A DNA stretch of 64,000 nt from Cheilinus undulatus (Eukaryota; Chordata; Actinopteri; Labriformes; Labridae), in the NCBI RefSeq assembly GCF_018320785.1, contig NC_054885.1, forward strand, positions 12,398,421 through 12,462,420, given 5' to 3'. Below the pieces are notes generated by a model. The model did not search any database. It saw nothing but the letters and a program-made list of their open reading frames with translations, and was not told where the DNA came from. Below, in pieces: positions 53,021 to 63,555 of this stretch (positions are counted from its first letter, which is position 1; every line of letters begins with the position of its first letter). Both the position numbers and the translations under genes were made by a program.

Positions 53021-53886
53021 TTTTCTTCTTCTTCTCCCAAATAGAAGCATGTTAGCCTTTGAGCTTGTTAGCCTGCTGACAGCTTTTAGCACAAGGCAAC
53101 ATCACAACACTATAACTTTCAAAAAACTGAAACCAATTTATTAATTTCAGACTGACAAAAATAAAGATAGCATTTGAAAGCATAAGCTTTAGAAATGTTT
53201 GTTCCCATTAGCATCAAACATTGTGCAGCATGCTTACCATGGCATGGCAGATCCATGTCTATCTGTTAATGCGAGCATTTGGGAGGGAAAGGACTTCTCA
53301 AAAATAATTCTCGGAAGATGATTGGACGAGCATTCTGTCACATTCATTTAAGGGCCAATCAGAGCGACAAGACAAAATGAGGTAGGAGGCATGCACAGAA
53401 ACGATAAGTCTCGTGTGCTAGACAGGCAGGTGCTGTGGATTAATAAATCAGTTCTAAGAGAAAAAATATTTTACCTTATCATTTTTGCTCAGATTAAAAC
53501 TGTTAGTAGAGATTCCTGTGTGTTATTCATAATAGTGTAAACATTTAAAATGTTTTAAACACTAACTTATTGAACCCTATATTCCAAATTTCAGAAATTT
53601 AATTATTATCTATCTTAGTATATAAAATGGACATATGATAAATATTTTAGTCCAAACTGTGCTCACATTGCTGTTATAAGTTCTGATTTAAAGTTGAGGA
53701 AAGACTGACAGAATGATGTACTCAAGTAGAAGTGTAGTGTCTTTGAATAAAATTACTTAAATAGAAGAACAGTTTCTGGAGAATGGTGATAGAAAGGCTG
53801 GACCACAAATTTTTAAGTTTCAGTGTTTTTTAGATGCTGTGTAAAATGGCAAAGGTACAATAATTTTCTCAAAAATTATCTGATTA
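53021..53886. other. Intergenic, nothing recognised
   Basis: AT-rich sequence with a short GTTAGCC-containing patch at 53,045-53,100. The last 14 bases are the left target duplication of the SINE that follows. Confidence 0.35.
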
Positions 53887-54059
53887 TGGGGCGCAGGTGG
53901 ACGAGTGGTTAAGGCGCGCCCCACGTACGCCAACGGCCCGGGTTCGAATCCGGCCTGAGGCCCTTCACCACATGTCTCTCCCCGGCTCTTGTCCCTGTTT
54001 ACGGCTCTATCCACTATCCTCCTCTATCAAATGAAGGCACAAAAATGCCCAAAATAAAT
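53887..54059 (+). mobile_element. Full-length tRNA-derived SINE with perfect target duplication
   Basis: The A-box-like TGGACGAGTGGTTAAGGC and B box GGTTCGAATCC are intact and correctly ordered, as in a Leu/Ser-type tRNA head. They are followed by a CCACATGTCTCTCCCC body and an AAAATGCCCAAAATAAATA tail. The element is bounded by identical 14-bp copies of AAATTATCTGATTA (53,873-53,886 and 54,060-54,073). Intact promoter boxes and a perfect duplication point to a recent insertion. Confidence 0.93.
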
Positions 54060-54073
54060 AAATTATCTGATTA

Positions 54074-55265
54074 AAATCAGTGTTTTTAAATAAAAAGGAC
54101 TAGTGGGCCTACACAGAAAGCTTAAAGGAGTAGTAATAGTCGACGTGGCACTGGCCCGTGGTGGCTGTGGCCCCCAGGAGTGCAGGGCGTCCCTTATTTT
54201 TATTCACACAATTTGGAAACCCTAGCTCAGCATCACTCAGCTGCTAATAGCCTGGTTAGCCTAGCTAGCTACTGTTGCTGTTTACTCTTGTTTCCTGATA
54301 GGTAGGTTTTGTGTCTTTGAGAGTACATGAATGATGTTGCGGCACACTAATATGTAGCGTTTTTCACCACAGGATTAGTCAGGCTGCCCTGCTTACTTGA
54401 ATTGTGCTTATTTTACTGTCTTACTTACCAACCTGATGAGTCAGTCTTGGTATATCAGCAGATCTGGTGCCAGTAAATTTACCAAACCTGATTTCCAAGC
54501 GACATTTAATTTTAAAATTTAGACAATGGTACCCCTCAGCAGTTCATTTATAAAGAGTTACAGGTTTTTCAGTATGAGAAGGCGTACCTTGTTACCGTTC
54601 TCACCTCCACCCTTCTAAGCACCCTCCCTTGTCTTTGTGGTCTGTCGATGGAGACTGTTTACTCACACAAACATCACTTTGGGCTTCATCGCAGCTCCCC
54701 ACCTCAGACATGGCAGACTTTGACCTTTCGAAAGAGAACCGTACACTCTTCTTCTTCCTCTATACTTCCTCTACACACTTCAGCTCTTGTCTCTCCTGTC
54801 AGCACTGCTGGCTGATGCTGACACCTAAGTAACTGCAGGAACTAGTGGGGGTGCATCTGATAAATCACCTTCTGGCCTAAAGCACATCTGAACTCACTAC
54901 AACTGTTGAGTTCAGACATGTTGTGTTGCAACATGCCTTTGTATGCATGAATGCATTGTGGTTTTTATGTACGGTGTGGATGAGTGTTGCACAATGGACC
55001 TTCATTGAACTTTAAGACTAAGATAAACGCATCTTGAAAATGTAGACAGATTTCAACTCTTCTGTCTGCATTCACATTTTGATTATAATGGTTAAACGGT
55101 AATTCTTTTTTTCTGAAATATTCTAGTCCTAATGTCAATAATCACCTTTACATGCTGTTAAGGATAAATAATGAAGTCTGCATCCATATGCATCTAATGC
55201 TGATTTATTTCAAAACTTAAAATGTTTGAAATTGTGAAATTTCTTTGGCAAATAGACTCCATCGT
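54074..55265. other. Intergenic, nothing recognised
   Basis: Small patches of TAGCCTAGCTAGC at about 54,245-54,275. No plausible coding sequence. Confidence 0.35.
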
Positions 55266-55269
55266 GATG

Positions 55270-55520
55270 TCTTTATGAAAGAGTAGTGAGGCCGACAGCA
55301 GGATAGGATACACCCCTGTGGAGTCTACACACTGGTGGTGGTGATGGAAGGGGTAGGATAAGATAAGTAAGATTTCTGAGGATGCACAGAGGAGCTGGAA
55401 ACCGATGAGGTGAATTGGATGTGGCTGGGGTGGAGGAGGGTTGCAGCGGTCGCACTGAAACAACGGACTAACTGCAGAGGAGAGGAGAGCGGACACAAGC
55501 AGGATGATTGATTGGCCATG
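55270..55520 (-). repeat. Local repeat family, inverted copy
   Basis: On the minus strand: CAGTTAGTCCGTTG, then a TGCAACCCTCCTCCACCCC phrase and CAGCCACATCC. Plus-strand relatives are at about 55,960-56,123 and 57,165-57,350, with a further inverted copy at 57,500-57,650. Confidence 0.6.
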
Positions 55521-55959
55521 GTCATGACAGAATGGGATTGGCTCAGAGCTTAAGTGAATAGACGCCCATACAAGATGATTACCAGAGCAGAAAAACAGAG
55601 AGGGAAAAGATCTTTCAGATTTGTAAAAACCAACAAGTCAAGTTTTGACAGACCTTTCCTTAGCAGGAGAAGAAAACTTTTAAATCAGTGTTTTTTGATG
55701 CACTTCAGGTAGGAAGGAATCTAACTGCTGATTGGCTTTGTACAAAGTGTCAGGTAGAAAGCAAAATCTCTGCTGCTTAAAAAAGATGATTGAAATATAA
55801 AAGTGTTTTCAAATCAATCTTAATTATGTTCATTCCAAAGTATTGTTACATCAATGACAAACAGCTATAGTATCCCTTAAGTTGTCCACAAAATAATACT
55901 GTTAAAGCCCTTAATTTCAAACTCGCAGTATTATGTTACCTCCATTCTTCCATTAATTT

Positions 55960-56123
55960 TCTGCATACCTCAGTCTCTGGTCCAGCAATATTTTAAATCT
56001 GTCATCCTCTCTGCCACAGTCAGCCTGTCATTTTCAGTGTGAACAGTACAACCCTCCTCCACCCCAGCCACCTCCATTCAATTCATCAGCATCTAGTCTG
56101 GATCCTCATACCTCAGTCTCCTC
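55960..56123 (+). repeat. Local repeat family, direct copy 1
   Basis: Shares GTCAGCCTGTCATTTT, CCACCCCAGCCACCT and CATCAGCATCTA with 57,165-57,350. The hAT-type element at 56,132 lies between the two direct copies. Confidence 0.65.
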
Positions 56124-56131
56124 CTCTAAGC

Positions 56132-57114
56132 CACTGGTTCTCAACCTTTTCAGCCTGCACCCCCAAAATAAAGGTGCCAGAGACCGGGGACCCCGTCTGT
56201 ACCTGAAGGTGGTTGAACAGCCAGGAAAATTCAAGAATAGTGTGCTGACACGGCCGCCCATTAGAGGGGAAAAATGGGAGAGCTTTCTGGGCCCCAGCCA
56301 AACTGGAGACCAGCAAAATCATGGTCAATTGTAAAGTTAATCTGTGGTGTTTGATATATAACCTGACTAATAACCACTCTTATCAAAGAAACACATTTTA
56401 ATTCATTTGTCCAGTAAGTAGCCCTCTTAAAAACTATCCTTTTGTTAAAAAACAATTAAAATATATTAAAAATAGCTAAAATGGGGTAATAATGGCAAAA
56501 ATGGTGCTTGTAAAAGTAGCAGAAATGGGTTAGAAATGGCAAAAATTAGATAAAAGTGAAAAAAAATGGGTTAAAGTGGGAAAAAAACTGACATAATTAG
56601 TGGTAAAAGGGATTCAAAAGTGGCTGAAATGGCATTAAAGTGTCTAAAAATAGGTGTAAATTTGGTGAAATGGGATGAAAACTGATATAAACTGGCAAAG
56701 AAGGGTTAGCTGAGGCAGAAAAAAAGTCATAAACTAGCAAAAATGGGCATATCAAATTTTGAAATGTGGCTTAAAAAGTGGTAAAAGAGGTTAATAGTGG
56801 CAATAATGTGTCAACAGAGCCAACAATAGGCAGAGAGTTGCAAGATTTGGTTAAGAAGTGGCAAAAACAGGCAGAAAAAGTGGTGGAAAGTGTTTAAAAT
56901 GGATCAAAAATGGTTTTAAGCTGCAAAAATGTGTTACAGTTGGTAAAATTGGTGGGAAAAAGTGAAGAAAACAGGTTAACATTGGGCAAAGTTAGTGTAA
57001 GAGGCAACAGTGTACTTCAAAAATGTTCTTAGTTTTTTGAAGGCATCTGGAGACCCCCTCTCAGTGTCTGACAACCCCCAATGGGGTCCATATCCCAAGG
57101 TTTGAGAACCCCTG
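56132..57114. mobile_element. hAT-type non-autonomous element (983 bp) with internal array
   Basis: Terminal inverted repeats CACTGGTTCTCAACC and GGTTTGAGAACCCCTG are of hAT type. The flanking 8-bp duplications CTCTAAGC (56,124-56,131) and CTCTAAAC (57,115-57,122) differ by one base. Subterminal sequences resemble the CCCCCAAAATAAAGG and GGGGTCCATATCCCAAGG parts of common fish copies. About 540 bases of the interior (56,460-57,000) are the purine-rich AAAATGGGnnAAAAGTGGC array. No transposase. Confidence 0.88.
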
Positions 57115-57164
57115 CTCTAAACCACCTCATTGGTGTCCTAGTCCATCTTCTCAGACGTCTACTG

Positions 57165-57350
57165 CCATAATTAAATATGTCATCCTCTCTTCAGCAGTCA
57201 GCCTGTCATTTTAGTGTGGACGCTGCAACCATCCCCCACCCCAGCCACCTTCCTTCAGTTTATCAGCATCTAATCTGGATTCTCATCCCTCAGTCTTCTC
57301 TTCCAAGCATCCCACTGGTGTCCAGCTTCTCAGAAGTCTACTGATCCTTT
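57165..57350 (+). repeat. Local repeat family, direct copy 2
   Basis: See 55,960-56,123. It begins at GTCATCCTCTCTTCAGCAGT and forms an inverted pair with 57,540-57,620. Confidence 0.65.
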
Positions 57351-57499
57351 ATCCCCCATCAACACCACCACAAGCGTCTAAACTTCATGGGGGGCATCCT
57401 ATTGCTGCCATCGACCTGCCTCCACCCCAGCATTTGTGTTGGATTGGCACTGGTGCTTTCCTCCTGGATAACATTTGCCCTTCTTTGGAGCTGAAAAGT

Positions 57500-57660
57500 A
57501 AGTAAACAAATAGATGTTGGGTTCGTATGATCTTTAGAATGGCGGTGGCAGGTAGAGGAGGGTTGGAGAATCCACACTAAAATGACAGGATGACTGTGGA
57601 AGAGAGGACGACACATCTTAGAGATAGCGGGATCGGTAGCCTTGGTGCTTTCCTCCTGGA
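57500..57660 (-). repeat. Local repeat family, inverted copy 2
   Basis: CCACACTAAAATGACAGGAT is the reverse complement, nearly exact, of part of copy 57,165-57,350. The pair is separated by about 200 bp and could fold as a long hairpin. A short direct repeat, GGTGCTTTCCTCCTGGATAA, occurs at about 57,450 and 57,639. Confidence 0.65.
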
Positions 57661-58378
57661 TAACATTAAAAACATATTAGTCTTCTTTTATTAACGAGGG
57701 TTTTGACAACAGATAGCGTTGGACAAACTAACACTCAGAGGAAATCTTTTGAGGTCTGTGGCTACAGAAATGAGATGTGACCTTTGAGCAGTGAGCTGTC
57801 TGCAGGTTTATCTTTCAGTCTCCTTTCCTCTATCTATCCGTAGTATCAGTAAGTTAGTACTTGTATGACTGTGTGCAGTGGTTGCAGCTGTAAGAAGAGC
57901 GGTTTTGGTGCTGTAAGACTCTTTCACGAAAACTGTTTTCATCTCAAATAACCCCATAGATCTATATCTGGCAACTTTAGCCTCTTTTATCCTCTGAATC
58001 TTGAGTTTAAAAAGAGCTCCGTTGACGTTAACCACTTCATACGACAACCTGTGAGTTTCTCTTTAAACAACCCACTCTGTGTTGTGATTGAAACCGGATG
58101 TGGTTTGCTTTGTATTCTTCTTTTCACTGTAATTATCTTAAAAGAAGTGGTGGTGGTAGGGTCCAGGTAGCTTCTGCTGCTCATCTCTCTACAACCGAGA
58201 AACAAATCCCCTCCTCCTCCTACCCCAACTGGCTCCGTCCTCTCTCTCACTACAGCTCACAGCTTCATGGGGTTTCCTGTTAGCCCCAGGCTGTGGTTAC
58301 CGGTGGAAAATGTCACTGGGCACTTGAAAAGAAGACAGTGGGGCGAGGGTGAAGTGACTGAAGGATGAGTTTGAGTGA

Positions 58379-58409
<31 letters not shown>

Positions 58410-59564
58410 AGGGAGGAAGAGCAAGAGTGATGTGTAAGTAGAAAGACAGAGGGACAGAAGAGCAGCAGAAGAGGAAACCTCATGAAGATGACAACTCTAG
58501 GACGCCCTGCCGCCTCCACTGACCGACACCAATGAGGTACCGTAGCTTCTTTTATCATTTTTAATCAAATTTAACAAATAAGGGTGGTTATAACACATTG
58601 TGTATGTGTATAATTTTGAGCAGCATTTTTATTTAACATTTTTTCATTTAGTTCTTGTTGGATTAAAATAATGATAAGTATGTTTTCTAATCTGCAAACA
58701 AAACAAGAGTTTTTGTGCAAAGTGCAATGCATTAAGAATGCAATGTGTTGATACTTTTCATCCTACACAGTTGATGCTTCAGCGGAAAAACCTTTGCCGC
58801 CTGATGACTCAAACTGTTAACAATATGAGCCACTTAATGGAAAATTTCAACCTCACAAAATCAACTTTAATATATTTTAACAAAAGACTTTTCTTTATCT
58901 GTTTTATTTTACATCAAAACCTAAACAGTGAGTCATTTCAAGCTCTGTTATTAGTATAAAAGGCTAAATGTTCTGTTTTTTTTTTGCAGCAGCAGCAGCA
59001 GCAGAGACAATGTTTTCAGTCCAGTTTCAGTTATAACTGCTGTAGCTGCAGCTGCTTCTCAGGATGAGTGTTGCTCTTGTGTTGTTTTGAGTTTCATACA
59101 GAGCTGGAAACTTTTTAAATTAGATTTTAATCGCCTGTAAAGATACTTGAGGAAGAGAGCAAATAGAAAGGGTGTCGCGTCTTTCAGGTTTGTTTCTGGC
59201 TTTTAATATAGGTAAGAAATCTTACCCAGTGTAGGTTCTATTAAACCAGCAGTGAAAAGGAAACCACTCCAGTATGATGGACTTCCAATGGATGCAACAC
59301 ATCCTCTTAACAACAGCTTAAACTGGGGGGAAAAAACTGTTAAATTTATCATTTTTAAGTTGCGACTTTATTTAACTTGTTAAATTGACTTAAAGAAACT
59401 TTAACTGCTTGTTACCAATCAAAGCATTTTTCTAAGGTGTTCCTATTTCCTTTTATGAGAGTGTATGCATCTATCATAGTTGCATAGGTTGGTTCCTATG
59501 TAGATACACTGACCATTACACTAACAGGGACTGTAATGACATTGTTTTCAAACTCATGTACTTT
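57661..59564. other. Intergenic with (GA)n and a possible upstream exon
   Basis: A (GA)n run lies at 58,379-58,405 and a short CAG run at 58,988-59,007. A donor-like GAG-GTACC at about 58,536 follows a GC-richer segment. It could end an untranslated first exon of the il2rb-like gene, but nothing ties it to that gene. Confidence 0.35.
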
Positions 59565-60400
59565 CATTTAGAGTTGCCCCCCCTTTGCAGCTATAACAGT
59601 CTCCACTCTTCTTGGAAGGCTTTCCTGAAGATCTTGGAGTGTTTCTGTGGGAATTTGTGCCCATTCACTCTGTAGAGTATTTATGAGGCATTGGGGTTGG
59701 ACGAGAAGACCTGGCTCGCAATCTCCGTTCCAGTTCATCACAAAAGTGCTTGACGGAGTTAAGGTCAGGGGTCTATGCAGGCCAGTCAAGTTCTTCCACA
59801 CTGAACTTATCAAACCATGTCTTTATAGCCCTTGGTTTGTGCACTGAGGTACAGTGATGTTGGAATAGAAAAGGGATTCCCCAAAATTGAAAGCATAGCA
59901 TTGTCCAAAATGTCTCGGTATGCTGAAGTATTAGGATTACCCTTCGCTGGATAAAGGGGTCAAGGCCAAACCTTGAAAACCAGCCCAGTACCATACCAAA
60001 CTTCACAATTGGCACAGCGCAGTCTCCACTGCTCCACAGTCCAGCGTCCTGTGTACTTAAACCACTCCATCTGACGCTTGCCGTTGGTGCTGTGAGGCTT
60101 GCATGCAACTTCTTGGCCATGGAACCCCATCCCAAGAAGCTCCCGCTGCAGTTTTGTGCTTACATTAATGCCAGTGGAAGTTCAGAACTCTTCAGCTATG
60201 ATGATTTAACGTAGCCTTCTGCTTCATGTTCCTAAATCCTTCCACTTTCTTACAGTTGACTGTGGAAAACCCAGCAGGGATGATATTTAACAAACCGTCT
60301 TATTGCAAAAGTGGCATCCATCACAGTACCACACTTGAAGTCACTGAGCTCTTCAGGATGACTCGTTTTGTATCACAAATGTTAGCAATTTTAGACTCTA
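59565..60400 (-). mobile_element. Tc1-like transposon remnant
   Basis: Minus-strand frames read WSGLSTQDAGLWSSGDCAVP, then a KFGMVLGWF block, WFDKFSVEELDWPA, and a terminal VIAAKGG. These are, in order, the middle and C-terminal parts of a Tc1-type transposase. Frames are broken. Upstream, a TCCACAGTCAACTGTAAGAA phrase at about 60,250 fits the N-terminal region. Confidence 0.8.
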
Positions 60401-60469
60401 AGGGTAATAAGGGTACTCTTAGGGTAACTATAAGGGTAAAGCCGCCTCTTTTGCCTTAGAAGACTCCGA

Positions 60470-60910
60470 TCAATAGACATCTGCAGTAAGATGCTGCAGA
60501 TGTTTTATCAGTCTGTGGTGGCAAGTGTTCTGTTTTATGCTGCAGTCTGCCGGGGCGGCAGTGCAAAACACAAGGTCCGAACAAACTGGTTAAAAAATCT
60601 GGCTCTGTGTTCAGAATCGAATTGAACTCATTGGAGGATGAGGTGGATAGACGCGCACTGAGCAAGGTGGAGGCCATTCTGAGAAACACGGATCATCCAC
60701 TTCATATCTCCCTCAATGAGCAAAGAAACAACGGTGGTGGACGGCTCTTATCCCTGCGCTGCAGGACAGAAAGATTTAGAAAATCTTTCATACCATCAGC
60801 AATTAGATTGTATAATTCTAAAGTAAACAGATGAGACTCCCAGACGATTGAATTTCCCTTTGGGGATAAATAAAGTTCTTGTATTGTATTGTATTGTATT
60901 GTATTGTAAT
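60470..60910 (+). mobile_element. 5'-truncated LINE (L2-like) with ATTGT tail
   Basis: Frames give QSVVASVLFYAAVCRGGS, then DHPLHISLNEQRNNGGGRLL and RCRTERFRKSFIPSAIRLYN, the usual final segment of ORF2 in L2-like fish elements. The 3' end TTGAATTTCCCTTTGGGGAT, AAATAAAGTTCTTG and an (ATTGT)n tail to about 60,908 are complete. A stop or shift separates the two parts. Confidence 0.85.
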
Positions 60911-61768
60911 TCAATAATTAAAAGGTGTGGCCAATTACTTTTGTCCATGTAGTGTTTTAACATGTATGGATGTGTACATATGTGGTTGTGTATGTGGTTT
61001 TACCATATGGCAAAGGTAGGTGAATACACCCAGGGGCCTCAAGGCTTATGTGCATCAAATATAAGTCTATTATCACTTTGAATGATTAAGACATGCATTT
61101 TCAAAGTATATAAAGGGCTAAGAGTGAATAAAGCACTCTTGGCATAGCATAAAAATAGATATTGATTATGCAAAAAGCCCCTGCGGAGGATCTCTGAGCT
61201 CAACAGCAAGGAAAACCCCTCAAAAAAACCCTAAAGTATCTTTATATCAAGCATAGTAGTTAAGTGGATCAAATTAGAATTTATTTACAGTTAGTCCCTT
61301 AAGATGCGGCATCTCTTCACCGCTGGGATCCTGCAGACACAGATACAACAGCAAATAACACAGAAACAGAATTTCTTAATTACATTACACACAAATAGAG
61401 CTAACTCAAATGCTCAGTACTCTCCACTTTCACATGGAAAAAATGATTAGAAAAAATTTCCAGGATGATTGAGTAGGCCGCATTGACAATAACAACAATC
61501 AAAGCGGTTTAAGTTTCCTTAAATTTAAGTAGCAGTGATAAGTTGTTTGTCATAACTAAATAAAAATTAAATGAGAAACTAAACTTTGTCCCAACGAGGT
61601 TAAAAGTGATTTACCACTGACCTGTAAATATTGTTTTTAACATGCTTGTTATAAAGCTTTAATTTGTCTACTCTCAACATTTTGCAGCTTAATAAGTCAT
61701 TTCATTAAACAACACACTTAGACTCTTTTTCCTTTGCTCATCATTGATCCTCTGTTGACAGTCACATC
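60911..61768. other. Upstream of the il2rb-like gene
   Basis: AT-rich. The acceptor TTGACAG lies at 61,755-61,761, seven bases before the start codon. This implies an untranslated exon further upstream that I could not place. Confidence 0.4.
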
Positions 61769-63234
61769 ATGGTCATGGCCAGGACCGAGCTCTTGTTGTC
61801 CTTGTTCATCCTGGTGGTCCTGTTCTCAGTGGATGTAGCCCACTCCAACAAAGTCTCTCAAGGTATGAGTTTTTTTTCTTGGCTTTTGAAGGTTTTTGGA
61901 CTGTGCACTGTTAACAAGCTGGATGGTCCCCCTCCTCTTCAGTCCAGAGTTTTAAAAAGAATTTAAAACTGTGATTCATCTGACCACAGAATAGTTTTCA
62001 ATTTTGCCTCATTCTGTTTTAAATGAACTTTGACCCAGAGAAGACACAGGCGTTTCTGGTGTTCAAATATGGCTTCGTCTTTGCATGACACAGCTTCAAC
62101 TTGCATTTGTGGCCGACATGGCGAACTGTGTTGACAGACAATGACTTCTGGAAGAGTACTTGAGCCCATGCAGTGATTTCCGATGCCTGTTTTTAATGCA
62201 GTGTTGCCAGAGGGCCCTGAAATCACAAGCATCCAATACTGACCTTTGACCTTGTCCCTTTAACGCAGAGATTTCTCCAGAATTTCTGAATCTTTTGATG
62301 ATATTGTGTGCTGTAGATGGTAGGATATTCAAAGTCTTGGCAGTTTTACATCGAGGATTTTTTTTCTGAAACCGCTCCACACTTTTAGACACAGTTTTAG
62401 ACTCAGCCTCTCTCAGATGCTTCTTTTATACCCAGTCATGTTACTGACCTGCAATTAACCCCAGTAGTTGCAAAAAGCTTCTTTAGCTGTTTTCCCACTA
62501 GTACCACTTACTTTTCCAGCCTTTTGTTGCCCTGTTTCTCCTTTTTTGAGATGTGTTGAAGCCATCAAGTTCAAAATGCACTGATATTTGTTTGTGTTCT
62601 GGTGTGAGTAAAATATGGGTTTATGAGATTTGCACATCATTGCATTCTGATTTTTACATTTTACACAGTGCCCTAACTTTTTTGGAATTGAGGTCATAAA
62701 TCAATCAAAGGAAAATATAATTCATTTTGCGGTATTTACACTGATCACTGCTCTATCTATGTGTCATATGAGAGAAGTCCAGTGACACAGAATGATCCAT
62801 ACACAATCCTAACCTCTCTATTTTGTTATCTACTGTTGTGTCTCACCACTCAAGGACTCTCCTGTGTGAACGACTTGGTCAACAACATCACCTGCACATG
62901 GCACGACTCTCCACTGGCTGCTGGCACAAACTGTTCCATCTCTGGTGCGAAGATTGTCAGAAGGAGGCATTTGAGAGACAAACAGATGTAAGAGAGCAAC
63001 GATATTTCACCTATTCATGCTTGTAGTAACATCTAGTCTCCCTTTCCTTGATATTTCTTAAAAATGAAGAAAAGCAACTGTTTTGGGGTGATTATGGCTG
63101 AAAACCGTAAAACATTTATGTGCTGTTAAATCTGCAGAATTTAGTGATTTTTGTATTTTTTATTTAGACAAATATGCAAGATGAAGCAGCATGAAAACTC
63201 TCCTCCAGGCTGCAGTTTTGTCTTTAAGGGTGAA
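61769..63234 (+). CDS. il2rb: Cytokine receptor, interleukin-2 receptor beta-like, N-terminal exons (partial)
   Basis: Three exons chain with correct phases: 61769-61862 (phase 1), 62855-62987 (phase 2), 63168-63234 (phase 0). They give a signal peptide (hydrophobic LLLSLFILVVLFSV in residues 1-25), then GLSCVNDLVNNITCTWHDS. The C-x9-C-x-W layout is that of the first fibronectin-like domain of class I cytokine receptors, especially IL2RB. Two further cysteines follow (ICKMKQ, GCSFVFKGE). The product would be a type I membrane protein pairing with the common gamma chain. IL2RB lies near MPST in human, as I recall, which supports this name over CSF2RB or IL21R. Ligand-binding domain 2, membrane and cytoplasmic parts lie beyond the window. 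Intron 1 carries a Tc1 fragment. Confidence 0.78.
61963..62700 (-). mobile_element. Tc1-like transposon, 5' half, in intron 1 of il2rb-like gene
   Basis: Minus-strand frames give NILPSTAHNIIKRFRNSGEI (DNA-binding region) and KTILWSDESQF (first catalytic Asp). The terminal region at about 62,660-62,695 reads AATTCCAAAAAAGTTAGGGC on that strand. The C-terminal half and the other end are absent. Confidence 0.8.
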
Positions 63235-63264
63235 GTAAGTATCTCACATATTCATCATGAGATT

Positions 63265-63555
63265 GTGAAAGAATATCAAGTATTTCCAAAAAAGTTGGGG
63301 CACTTTGTAAAATGTGGATCAAAACAATGTACAATCATCATTTTCAATCAATATTTAACTGAATACAGCACAAAGGCAAGGTATTTAATACCAATAGTGA
63401 TCAACTTTATTGTTCTTTTTGTAAATATGCAAACATTATGAATTTGATGCCAACAACGCATTTCCAAAAAAGATGGGATAAGAGCATGTTTACCACTGTG
63501 CTCCATCACCTCTTCTTCTCACAACACTAAAAGTGTCTGGGGACTAAAGACGCTA
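63265..63555. mobile_element. DNA-transposon end related to the one at 62,690
   Basis: Begins TTTCCAAAAAAGTTGGGGCA and ends around AAAAAAGATGGGATAAGAGC, then a GTTTACCACTGTG block. I associate these phrases with the ends of a teleost Tc1-like family. No transposase sequence remains. Confidence 0.6.

Noticed and set aside
53887-53960. Genuine tRNA gene
   Set aside because: The A and B boxes belong to a SINE head. A body, tail and target duplication follow, and the cloverleaf is not closed.
57359-58558. Minus-strand open frames in the 57-58.5 kb region
   Set aside because: They overlap local inverted repeats and a (GA)n run and show no domain or splice support.
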